Source: Bacterioplanoides sp. SCSIO 12839
GTDB taxonomy: Bacteria; Pseudomonadota; Gammaproteobacteria; Pseudomonadales; Oceanobacteraceae
Direction: 5' to 3'
NCBI RefSeq assembly: GCF_024397975.1
Contig: NZ_CP073745.1
Location: 1,266,501-1,330,500 of the forward strand
DNA: 64,000 bases
The notes beneath the pieces were generated by a model, which made no database searches, was not told the origin of the DNA, and saw only the letters and a list, made by a program, of their open reading frames with translations. The translations under genes and the position numbers were made by a program. Positions 36,160 through 44,187 of the stretch are shown piece after piece (within the stretch, counting starts at the first letter, position 1; every line of letters starts with the position of its first letter).

Positions 36160-38643
36160 ATGGCTGAACAAAAGCATCATTTTTCTTCGGAGCCAGAGCA
36201 TTTTATCCTGTCTCCAGAAACCGAACCAATGCTGGAGCGCTTGTTCTTTAACAATCGTTTTCTAGTGTTGCTTATCTTGGCGGTACTGACAGCCGTGTTT
36301 GCTTACGGCTTAACCAAAGTTCGTTTGGATTCGAGTATTGAAAAATACATCCCACTGAATCATGAATATATTCAGAATTTCCTGGTTCACAAAGACTCGA
36401 TGAAGAGTGGCGTTGCCAATGTGAAAATTTCAGTGGAGGTCACGGAAGGTGAAATTTTTACTCAGGAATACATGGAGACGCTGAGCAAAATCAACGACGA
36501 TGTGTTCTTTATTAAGGGTGTTGATCGTTCCGGAATGCAGTCCCTCTGGACGCCGAATGTTCGCTGGACTGAGGTTACAGAAGAAGGCTTCCAGGGTGGC
36601 CCGGTGATTCCGAGTACCTACAGTGGCGACGCTGATAGCCTTGAGAAAGTCCGTCAGAATGTCCTCAAATCTGGTCAGGTTGGACGCCTTGTTGCGAACG
36701 ACTTCCGCTCTTCCATCATTGATGTTCCTTTGGTTGAAAAAGATCCTGAAACGGGTGAGAAGCTGAGTTACCAACAGTTCTCCCACGATTTGGAAGAAAA
36801 AATCCGCACTAAATACGGTAGTGATAAGTATCGTATCTACATTACGGGTACTCCTAAAAAGCTGGGTGACCTGCTGGATGGCGCCAGTAAAATTGCCATT
36901 TTCTTTATGTTGGCAATGGCTGCTACTGCCATTTTGTTATACCTGTATTCTCGTTGTATTCGCGGAACTATAGTCCCGATTTTGGCTTCTCTGATTGCGG
37001 TTATCTGGCAATTGGGTGCCCTGGCCCTGATGGGGTACACCATTGACCTGTATTCGGTATTAGTACCATTCCTGGTGTTTGCGATTGGTATTAGTCACGC
37101 TGTTCAGATTATTTCTGGTATTGCGATTGAAGCAGGCAAGGGCGAAAACAAGCTGATGGCCGCACGTAAAGCCTTCCGTGGCTTGTACGTACCTGGCATG
37201 CTGGCCTTATTAAGTGACGGTATGGGCTTCCTGACCTTGCTGTTCATTGATATTGGTGTGATTCAGGAGCTGGCGATTGCTGCATCGGTTGGTGTGGCGA
37301 TGATCATTGTCACCAACCTGATTTTGCTGCCGATTGTTATGTCTTATATCGGTATTAGTCAGAGTGGTGTTCGTCATGCTGAGAAGACCGAAAAATCTGA
37401 GCCTAAGTTATGGAAGGTTCTGTCACACTCTGCAACAGGTAAGGTAGCACCGTTCCCGATTGTGATTGCAATTGCTATGGCTATTGGTGGTTATTTTGTT
37501 AGTCAGGATCTGAAAATCGGTGACCTGGATAAAGGTGCTCCAGAGCTGCGTGCTGACTCTCGTTATAACCTCGATAATGACTTCATGGTGAGTAACTACT
37601 CTACCAGCTCTGATTTATTGGTGGTGATGGTTGAAACAGCTAAAGAGCAATGTAATGCCTACAAAGTGATGGACGCTGTTGATCGCTTTATGTGGTATAT
37701 GGAAAACGTGCCAGGTGTTCAGTCGACAACATCTCTGGTTACCGTTTCTAAGTTGGTCACCAAGGCGATGAATGAAGGTAACCTGAATTGGTCTTCTCTG
37801 TCTCGTAACCAAACCATTCTGAACACCTCTATCCAGCGTGCTCCAAGCTCTTTGCTGAATGCGGATTGCTCGATGGCACCGGTGATTGTGTATCTGAATG
37901 ATCATAAAGCAGAAACATTGGAAACTGCAGTTCAGGCCGTTGAGGATTTTAAAGCGAATTACGACGATAGCGTAGATGAGAAGTACTTCTCTTATACTAT
38001 TGAGCAAATTGATCAGGCGATCGCAGACGGTGAAATTGATTCTGTTCCGGTTCGTTTCCAGTTAGCGTCAGGTAATGCTGGTATTGAAGCGGCAACGAAT
38101 CAGGTAATTGCTGAAGCTCAGAACACCATGCTGATCTTTGTTTATGTGGTCGTTTTTGTATTGTGTTTTGCTACTTTCCGCTCACTGACTGCAGTTGCGT
38201 GTATTATCATCCCACTGGCACTGACTTCGATTCTTAGTCAGGCGCTTATGACCTGGTTAGGTATTGGTGTCAAGGTGGCTACACTGCCAGTTATTGCACT
38301 GGGCGTGGGTATTGGTGTGGACTACGGTATTTACATCTACAGCCGTTTGGAAGTGATGATTATTGCGGGTAAATCGCTGCAGGAGTCTTTCCTGGAAACG
38401 CTTAAGTCAACGGGTAAGGCAGTAAGCTTTACGGGTATTACGTTGGCAATTGGTGTTGCTACCTGGATTTTCTCACCAATTAAATTCCAGGCCGACATGG
38501 GTATTCTGCTGACCTTTATGTTCCTGTGGAATATGCTGGGTGCGCTGATTCTGTTGCCAGCACTGGCGCACTTCCTGCTGAGCCCTGAGCGTATTCGTAA
38601 GCGCCATGCGGCAAAACATGGGGAAGTGCCCCCTGCGGGTTGA
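36160..38643 (+). CDS. MMPL/RND-superfamily transporter permease
   Basis: An 827-residue polytopic protein with the two-halves RND layout: one N-terminal membrane segment (residues 26-48), a large periplasmic loop, then a block of five helices, a second loop and a second block. The sterol-sensing-like region contains VPFLVFAIGISHAVQIISG in the first half and VIALGVGIGVDYGIYIYSR in the second, both with the Asp/His-bearing pattern of the MMPL family. It exports hydrophobic compounds using proton-motive force (family knowledge). The cargo is unknown. A terminator follows and then an AraC regulator. Confidence 0.88.
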   Translation: MAEQKHHFSSEPEHFILSPETEPMLERLFFNNRFLVLLILAVLTAVFAYGLTKVRLDSSIEKYIPLNHEYIQNFLVHKDSMKSGVANVKISVEVTEGEIFTQEYMETLSKINDDVFFIKGVDRSGMQSLWTPNVRWTEVTEEGFQGGPVIPSTYSGDADSLEKVRQNVLKSGQVGRLVANDFRSSIIDVPLVEKDPETGEKLSYQQFSHDLEEKIRTKYGSDKYRIYITGTPKKLGDLLDGASKIAIFFMLAMAATAILLYLYSRCIRGTIVPILASLIAVIWQLGALALMGYTIDLYSVLVPFLVFAIGISHAVQIISGIAIEAGKGENKLMAARKAFRGLYVPGMLALLSDGMGFLTLLFIDIGVIQELAIAASVGVAMIIVTNLILLPIVMSYIGISQSGVRHAEKTEKSEPKLWKVLSHSATGKVAPFPIVIAIAMAIGGYFVSQDLKIGDLDKGAPELRADSRYNLDNDFMVSNYSTSSDLLVVMVETAKEQCNAYKVMDAVDRFMWYMENVPGVQSTTSLVTVSKLVTKAMNEGNLNWSSLSRNQTILNTSIQRAPSSLLNADCSMAPVIVYLNDHKAETLETAVQAVEDFKANYDDSVDEKYFSYTIEQIDQAIADGEIDSVPVRFQLASGNAGIEAATNQVIAEAQNTMLIFVYVVVFVLCFATFRSLTAVACIIIPLALTSILSQALMTWLGIGVKVATLPVIALGVGIGVDYGIYIYSRLEVMIIAGKSLQESFLETLKSTGKAVSFTGITLAIGVATWIFSPIKFQADMGILLTFMFLWNMLGALILLPALAHFLLSPERIRKRHAAKHGEVPPAG

Positions 38644-38680
38644 AAGAATCCTGCTGGTTATTAAGTAGTAGTATCTGAGA

Positions 38681-38727
38681 AGCGATGTTTTCCTGGGCTT
38701 TGGCCTTTGAAAACATCGCTTTTTTTA
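38681..38727 (+). terminator. rho-independent terminator
   Basis: AGCGATGTTTTC (38681-38692) pairs with GAAAACATCGCT (38709-38720), followed by T-run. It ends the DUF1329/YCF48/MMPL group. Confidence 0.88.
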
Positions 38728-38753
38728 TGGTTCGTTTACAGTAGAGACAGTTT

Positions 38754-39779
38754 ATGAAACTGGGTGATATTTCAGTCTGCGTAGTTGAGCTTATGGGGCA
38801 AGCAGTCGAGTCTCTGGGGGGGAATCCGGCATTTGAGTTTGAGCAGTATCAGCTTGACGCTACCAAACTCAATTCACCGGATGCGCGCATCAGTATTCCG
38901 CGTTTTATGCGATTGGGTCATGCGTGTATCGAGGCATATGATATCCCCTGGTTAGGCCTTGAGATGGGGCGATTAACTACCCCGGGTCATCAAGGCCTTG
39001 CTGGTTTGGTCGCTCAGACTGCACCGGATATTAAAACAGCTTGTCGTTCCATTGCAGAATTTGAATTGTTGTCGAGTTTTAATGCCAGGGGGCGTACCCA
39101 GTTTCTGATCGAGCAAGGTGAGGGGATTGCTCACTTTTATTCAATCAGCCCTTATAACGCCTTTAACCTATTTGTGGTGGATTCGGTTTTGGGCGGTTGG
39201 GTGAAGATGTTGCAATGGATCAGTGGCCGCACGGACGTGATCAAGCGTTTGCAATTTGAATTTAAGGCGCCGGACTATCTTGATTATTACGCACAATATT
39301 TCAACTGTGATATTGAGTTTGGCGCGGAGCGAAATGCGGTTGTGATCCATGATTGGGCGTTGGGCTTACCATCGGTTCATCGTTGTGCATCGACTCATCA
39401 TGGTCTTAAGCAGCTTGCAGAGCGTGAGCTGGAGAGAGTCCGTTTAGGGTTGAGTTTCCGGGAAGTGATTGAGCGTGCGATCGGCCCATTATTAAAAGGT
39501 AAAACGCCAACGCTTGAGGATGTAAGTCATCGTTTGAATATGGCCCCATGGACGATACGTCGTCGACTCAATGCGGAAAAAATCAGCTTTCAGCAGGTAA
39601 TGAATGATACCCGTCGGGATCTTGCGGTCAGTTATGTGCGCGATACATCACTGACGTTGGGTGAGATTGCTTATTTGCTGGGATTCGGCTCTACGGCAGC
39701 ATTTCAGCGGGCTTTTAAACGATGGACCGGGCAGGCGCCCGGTCGTTTCAGAGATATTTCCCGGAACCGTAGTCAGTAA
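38754..39779 (+). CDS. AraC-family transcriptional regulator (Arabinose_bd N-domain)
   Basis: A 341-residue regulator with the same architecture as the gene at 12084: an N-terminal Arabinose_bd-like sensor and C-terminal AraC double helix-turn-helix (LEDVSHRLNMAPWTIRRRL and LGEIAYLLGFGSTAAFQRAF, then RWTGQAPGRFRDI). It lies directly downstream of the MMPL transporter and is a good candidate to control it. The start at ATG 38754 agrees with the family's usual N-terminus. Confidence 0.88.
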   Translation: MKLGDISVCVVELMGQAVESLGGNPAFEFEQYQLDATKLNSPDARISIPRFMRLGHACIEAYDIPWLGLEMGRLTTPGHQGLAGLVAQTAPDIKTACRSIAEFELLSSFNARGRTQFLIEQGEGIAHFYSISPYNAFNLFVVDSVLGGWVKMLQWISGRTDVIKRLQFEFKAPDYLDYYAQYFNCDIEFGAERNAVVIHDWALGLPSVHRCASTHHGLKQLAERELERVRLGLSFREVIERAIGPLLKGKTPTLEDVSHRLNMAPWTIRRRLNAEKISFQQVMNDTRRDLAVSYVRDTSLTLGEIAYLLGFGSTAAFQRAFKRWTGQAPGRFRDISRNRSQ

Positions 39780-39802
39780 CAATCGGCTCCGGTTCGGCTG
39801 GG

Positions 39803-39883
39803 TTACAGCTCAACTGCGTCGTCGATATCGTCTTCGTAATCGTCGTAGTCGATATCCAGCAGATCTTCGATATAATCAGACAT
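39803..39883 (-). CDS. 26-residue acidic micro-ORF with near-perfect Shine-Dalgarno
   Basis: ATG 39883 is preceded by AAAGGAGG with eight-base spacing, about as good a ribosome site as exists. The 26-residue product (MSDYIEDLLDI then DYDDYEDDIDDAVEL) has a very high Asp/Glu content and no Cys. It is not PqqA: no Glu-x-x-x-Tyr pair of the right spacing and no radical-SAM gene near. A frame open to 40000 would add 39 residues without a ribosome site. It may be a real small protein or a translated leader. It converges on the AraC gene with 23 bp between. Confidence 0.5.
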   Translation of the reverse strand: MSDYIEDLLDIDYDDYEDDIDDAVEL

Positions 39884-40238
39884 AATTGTCCTCCTTTGTT
39901 TTCCTGGTTTCTTACTACTCAGCTTCCTATCTGAGCTTCTGGCTATTTCGTGATGATGAAATATGGATTTAGCATCTAACGTGCCAGAGTTGGTGATCAT
40001 AATGAATCTGACTTTTTGGTCAAGAAAATAAAGCTTTCAGAATCATTTGATGGCAAAAAACAATACAGTCGCTAGATGAACGGCAGATGACAAATACCGA
40101 ATCGGTAGAAAAATTTTGATTCAAACGCAAGAAATGATAATGGGATATAAATAAGAAATGGCGGACTGGACTGGGCGGCATCCGAGGACTCGATGTGAGC
40201 CAATACGAATAAAGTTTTAAAAGGGGGTATTTTAGAAA
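39884..40238. other. 355-bp AT-rich gap between micro-ORF and tRNA array
   Basis: Contains no convincing gene. Near its right end, 40154-40171 repeats the 3' end of tRNA-Asp and its flank exactly, with a second short match at 40186-40193; see the separate entry. A weak palindrome TACCG-AAT-CGGTA lies upstream. The rest is AT-rich. Confidence 0.5.
40154..40193 (-). pseudogene. fragment of tRNA-Asp 3' end
   Basis: 18 bases (40154-40171, agaaatggcggactggac on the plus strand) are identical to the 3' end and immediate downstream flank of the neighbouring tRNA-Asp (40234-40251). A second piece, the TCGAGTCC T-arm motif, recurs at 40186-40193 after a short unrelated insert. It is too short to be a tRNA and looks like a decayed duplicate or a recombination scar, 80 bp downstream of the functional copy. 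Confidence 0.6.
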
Positions 40239-40315
40239 TGGCGGACTGGACGGGACTCGAACCCGCGACCCCCGGCGTGACAGGCCGGTATTCTAACCAA
40301 CTGAACTACCAGTCC
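40239..40315 (-). tRNA. tRNA-Asp(GTC), copy 1
   Basis: A 77-base tRNA with encoded CCA. The acceptor stem GGACTGG/CCAGTCC, the anticodon GTC in the loop CCTGTCACG and the T-arm GGTTCGAGTCC are all intact. The encoded 3' end is GCCA. Confidence 0.96.
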
Positions 40316-40364
40316 GCATCGTACTTTTGCAAGTAACAGTCACTGTTTAACCACTTTGAGGTAG

Positions 40365-40440
40365 TGGTGGGTGATGACGGGATCGAACCGCCGACCCTCT
40401 GCTTGTAAGGCAGATGCTCTCCCAGCTGAGCTAATCACCC
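40365..40440 (-). tRNA. tRNA-Val(TAC), copy 1
   Basis: A 76-base tRNA with encoded ACCA. Acceptor GGGTGAT/ATCACCC, D-arm AGCTCAGCTGGGAGAGC, anticodon TAC in CTTACAA, T-arm GGTTCGATCC. The 3' flank (TTTAACCACTTTGAGGTAG on the plus strand) is identical to that of copy 2. Confidence 0.96.
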
Positions 40441-40463
40441 AAGTTTTTACATCTCTGAGAAGA

Positions 40464-40540
40464 TGGCGGACTGGACGGGACTCGAACCCGCGACCCCCGG
40501 CGTGACAGGCCGGTATTCTAACCAACTGAACTACCAGTCC
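40464..40540 (-). tRNA. tRNA-Asp(GTC), copy 2
   Basis: Identical mature sequence to the copies at 40239 and 40700, 77 bases with CCA; only the flanks differ. Confidence 0.96.
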
Positions 40541-40574
40541 ACATAAGTCACATTATTTAACCACTTTGAGGTAG

Positions 40575-40650
40575 TGGTGGGTGATGACGGGATCGAACCG
40601 CCGACCCTCTGCTTGTAAGGCAGATGCTCTCCCAGCTGAGCTAATCACCC
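40575..40650 (-). tRNA. tRNA-Val(TAC), copy 2
   Basis: Same 76-base mature sequence as copy 1. The shared 19-base 3' flank shows a recent duplication of the Val unit with its spacer. Confidence 0.96.
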
Positions 40651-40699
40651 ATTTTGTTTTAGCAAAAAATGCTAAATCAAAAAATCGATTTAAGTAAAA

Positions 40700-40776
40700 T
40701 GGCGGACTGGACGGGACTCGAACCCGCGACCCCCGGCGTGACAGGCCGGTATTCTAACCAACTGAACTACCAGTCC
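40700..40776 (-). tRNA. tRNA-Asp(GTC), copy 3
   Basis: 77-base tRNA identical to the other Asp copies. Confidence 0.96.
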
Positions 40777-40824
40777 ATTTCCTAAATCGCTCGTTTTTAC
40801 GGCAAAGCAATTACTTAAAGTAAT

Positions 40825-40900
40825 TGGTGGGTGATGACGGGATCGAACCGCCGACCCTCTGCTTGTAAGGCAGATGCTCTCCCAGCTGAGCTAATCACCC
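40825..40900 (-). tRNA. tRNA-Val(TAC), copy 3
   Basis: 76-base tRNA, first in the array by transcription. Its 5' end lies 22 bases downstream of the -10 box of the array promoter. Confidence 0.96.
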
Positions 40901-40922
40901 TTGCCCGTAAAAGCGAGTGGGC

Positions 40923-40950
40923 ATTCTACTCATATACGTTTGAGTGTCAA
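40923..40950 (-). promoter_or_regulatory. sigma-70 promoter of the tRNA array
   Basis: On the minus strand TTGACA (40945-40950) and TAGAAT (40923-40928) are spaced by 16 bases. The -10 is followed by a G+C-rich discriminator (GCCCACTCGC), typical of stable-RNA promoters under stringent control. The first tRNA starts at 40900. Confidence 0.8.
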
Positions 40951-41037
40951 ACCTTTATTTTGATTTTTATCCATTTTTTTTAATTTTTTCAGTAACTTGC
41001 AGCTGAAATCCATTTTTGAATATTTTCTGATCAATCA

Positions 41038-44000
41038 TCAGGTCTGGGATGTCATTGATGCTGACAGGTGCTTGTTCTTATGCTTTTGTTTGAGCTTTTC
41101 GCCCAGCACTAATAAACAAGGCGTCAGGATCAGGGTCAGGATCGTTGCAAACGTTAAGCCACCGGCAATAGCTGTTGATAGTTGAGTCCACCATTGTGAC
41201 GAGGGGGCACCAATGGAGAAATCGCGATTCAGCAGGTCAATATTCCACTGCAGCATCATGGGCATCAGACCCAGCACGGTTGTTACTGCTGTCAGCATCA
41301 CCGGGCGCAATCGTTGTGCTCCGGTTCTTAATGCTGCATCAATTGGATCCAGGCTTTCACGGACCAAGCGGTTGTAGGTATCGATCAGAACAATATTGTT
41401 GTTCACCACGATACCGGCCAGAGCAATCACACCAAGGCCGCTCATCACGATGCCAAATGGCTCTCCACGAATCATTAAACCGAACAGCACACCCACAATA
41501 GATAGCACGATGGCACTCATAATCAGTGCGGCGTTGTAGAAACTATTAAACTGTGTCACCAGAATGGTGGCCATCAGGAAAATGGCGATACCAAAGGCTT
41601 TCCCCAGAAAGGCTCCGGTTTCTGCCATTTTTTCAAAGTCTCCGCGAAAACGGGGTTCAACACCCGACTCGCGCCACGGCAACGATTTAATCTTTTCGGT
41701 TAGTTCAAAAATTTTGTCGGTGGGGTTAACGTTATCGTGAACATTAGCCGTTAGGCGATAACGACGCTTACCATCAATGCGCACGACATCACCTGACTTA
41801 GGAACAGCGATACGTTGCATGAAGTTCGACACCGGGACCAGGCCATCAGCGGTTTGAACATTGAATTGCGCAAATTGGTCGATGTTGCGAGCCTGAGTTG
41901 GGTATCGTAATAAAATCTCGACCTCTTCATCGCTGTAGTCCGGTTGAAATTCTCCGACTTTTTGGCCACCGGTAATCATACGAATCATCGAGCCGGTACT
42001 GACAATGTTGGTGCCAAAACGGGTTGCCGCTTCACGGTCGATGTCCAGTTGCCACTCAATGCCTTCCAGAGGGCGATCATCGCGCACATCCTTCAAATCC
42101 GGATCGGCTGCAAAAATGGCTTTCACCTGATCCAGCATGGGGCCAATCGATTCGGCATCGGCAGACGTGAGCTGTAGCTGAATATCAGCGCCTTCGGATG
42201 GACCATTCGCTTTTTTCTGTGTTTCAACAATGATGCCGGCGATATCGGCGGTGCGGGCTTCAATATCTTTGAGGATATCGTTAGCGCTGCGACGATGTTT
42301 CCAGTTCACCAGCTCAATCTGAATCCGGCCGACGACATCTGCTGCTGCACCGTTCGGTGCTCGCACAAAGGTAGCCGTATAAATGGATTCAATCTCGGCC
42401 ATATCAAAGATACGGCGTTCAACCTGTTGTACCAGCGCCTCACTTTCACTGATGGACAAATTACCACGCGCCCGAATATCCACCAGGCCAATGTCAACGT
42501 CTACGTCCGGGAAAAATTCGACCCCTTTACCAAACATGGAATAGGCCGCAAACGATAAGATCAGGGCAATCACGGAAGCGGATAAAATTTTTACCGGATG
42601 ATGCAGGGCACTGTTGAGTATCCGGATATAACTACCCGTGAAGCCTTTTAACTCATCAAACCGGCCTTGTTCGGCGGCTTCAACCATATCTAGTGTTTTC
42701 AGGTTCTGAGCGGATTGTTTGCCAACCAGAGAACCGATGGTCGGCACCACAATTAATGCCATAATCAATGACGCACTCAGAGTAAACAGCAATGTCAGCG
42801 GTAGATAGCTCATAAACTCGCCCGTGACTCCAGGCCAAAACAATAATGGCAAGAACACAGCCAGCGTGGTGGCGGTTGAGGCGATGATTGGCCAGGCCAT
42901 ACGTTTTGCCGCTTCACCGTAAGCATGACGTGGGGCGGCGCCTTCGGCTAAGCGGCGGTCAGCGAACTCGGTGACCACAATGGCACCATCCACTAATAAA
43001 CCCACCGATAAAATCAGAGAGAATAAAACCACCATATTCAGGGTGTAGCCGAGCACGCTGAGTACAATCAGCGCCATCAGGAAAGCGCCGGGAATGGCAA
43101 TGCCCACCATAAATGAGCTGCGCAGGCCAAGGCTGGCTAAAATCAGGATCATCACCAGCAGGGTGGCCACCAGTACGTTGTTAAACAAATCGTTGAGCAT
43201 CTCTTCGATTTGTTTGGATTCATCCTGAGATAATCCCACTTCGATGCCACTCGGCCAGTAGGGCTGAACCTGTTCAATAATGCCTTTAACATCATCTAAT
43301 GTATGAATAATGTTGGAGCCAATACGTTTTTTGATCTCCAGCGTGACCGCTTGCTTGCCATTAACCCGAGCGCTGTTTTTGCGATCTTTATAGGCTAAAC
43401 GACCGACAGCGATATCTTTAAACAGCACCACATTATCGCCGTCTGCTTTCACCGGCAGATTCAAAATATCGGGAATGCTTTCAATCAGACCGGGTACTTT
43501 TACGCCAAAACGACCGACGCCAGAGTCGAGGTCTTCACTGGCGACGAGCTGAGCGTTGTTGCTGACGAGTAAACCCAATTCATTCAGCGTCAGGCCGTAG
43601 TTATCCATGCGTGCGGGGTCGACAATAATTTCGGCAATCTCTTCGCGTTTGCCGCGCACTTCGGCTTCTAATACGCCGGGTAAGGCTTCGATACGATCCT
43701 GTAAATCATTGGCCACCGCGTATAACACGGATTCGTTCACTTCGCCCGACAGGGTAACCACCATCACCGGGAACAACGCTACGTTAATTTCTTTAACTTT
43801 GGGCTCTTTAGAGTCGGCCGGTAATTCCCCTTTGGCGTCGTCTACTTTTTGGCGAACGTCTAATAATGCCTGGTCGATATCCGTATCGGTATAAAACTCA
43901 AGCTGGATGGATAAATGCCCTGAGGTGGCGGTTGATATCATTTCCTTTAAGCCGTCCAGTGAGCGCAGCTCTTTTTCCAACGGTTTATAAATCAGGGTGT

Positions 44001-44181
44001 CGGCATCGGCGGGGGCAATGCCGTCGTGATTCACAGAGACATACACCAACGGCACGGTGATATCCGGGTTACTTTCTTTGGGAATGGTGATCAGGGTGGT
44101 GATGCCGACCAGGGTGATCAGGCAAAACAACATCAAAACAGTACGAGTGCGCTGTAACGACGCATCAATAAGGCTATTCAT
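41038..44181 (-). CDS. RND efflux transporter permease (HAE1/AcrB-type)
   Basis: A 1047-residue inner-membrane pump subunit. The first membrane helix (residues 12-33) is followed by PKESNPDITVPLVYVSV and two large periplasmic domains. SLILSVGLLVDGAIVVTEF is the TM4 Asp-containing proton relay segment, and PGAFLMALIVLSVLGYTLNMV and GLGVIALAGIVVNNNIVLID are the other conserved TM blocks. It exports small molecules by proton exchange with the adaptor encoded 6 bp upstream. An outer-membrane channel gene is not adjacent, so a shared TolC-type channel is likely (inference). The substrate cannot be inferred. Confidence 0.93.
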   Translation of the reverse strand: MNSLIDASLQRTRTVLMLFCLITLVGITTLITIPKESNPDITVPLVYVSVNHDGIAPADADTLIYKPLEKELRSLDGLKEMISTATSGHLSIQLEFYTDTDIDQALLDVRQKVDDAKGELPADSKEPKVKEINVALFPVMVVTLSGEVNESVLYAVANDLQDRIEALPGVLEAEVRGKREEIAEIIVDPARMDNYGLTLNELGLLVSNNAQLVASEDLDSGVGRFGVKVPGLIESIPDILNLPVKADGDNVVLFKDIAVGRLAYKDRKNSARVNGKQAVTLEIKKRIGSNIIHTLDDVKGIIEQVQPYWPSGIEVGLSQDESKQIEEMLNDLFNNVLVATLLVMILILASLGLRSSFMVGIAIPGAFLMALIVLSVLGYTLNMVVLFSLILSVGLLVDGAIVVTEFADRRLAEGAAPRHAYGEAAKRMAWPIIASTATTLAVFLPLLFWPGVTGEFMSYLPLTLLFTLSASLIMALIVVPTIGSLVGKQSAQNLKTLDMVEAAEQGRFDELKGFTGSYIRILNSALHHPVKILSASVIALILSFAAYSMFGKGVEFFPDVDVDIGLVDIRARGNLSISESEALVQQVERRIFDMAEIESIYTATFVRAPNGAAADVVGRIQIELVNWKHRRSANDILKDIEARTADIAGIIVETQKKANGPSEGADIQLQLTSADAESIGPMLDQVKAIFAADPDLKDVRDDRPLEGIEWQLDIDREAATRFGTNIVSTGSMIRMITGGQKVGEFQPDYSDEEVEILLRYPTQARNIDQFAQFNVQTADGLVPVSNFMQRIAVPKSGDVVRIDGKRRYRLTANVHDNVNPTDKIFELTEKIKSLPWRESGVEPRFRGDFEKMAETGAFLGKAFGIAIFLMATILVTQFNSFYNAALIMSAIVLSIVGVLFGLMIRGEPFGIVMSGLGVIALAGIVVNNNIVLIDTYNRLVRESLDPIDAALRTGAQRLRPVMLTAVTTVLGLMPMMLQWNIDLLNRDFSIGAPSSQWWTQLSTAIAGGLTFATILTLILTPCLLVLGEKLKQKHKNKHLSASMTSQT

Positions 44182-44187
44182 GTGTCT

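Noticed and set aside
39803-39883. PqqA-type peptide precursor
   Set aside because: The 26-residue acidic peptide lacks the spaced Glu and Tyr of PqqA and no PQQ biosynthesis gene is nearby.
40340-40525. 61-codon frame overlapping tRNA-Val and tRNA-Asp genes
   Set aside because: Translation of tRNA sequence; six clear tRNA genes explain the region.
40154-40900. Integrated phage or island at the tRNA-Asp locus
   Set aside because: The 3'-end fragment is suggestive, but no integrase, phage or mobility gene lies in the flanks, so only a scar can be claimed.
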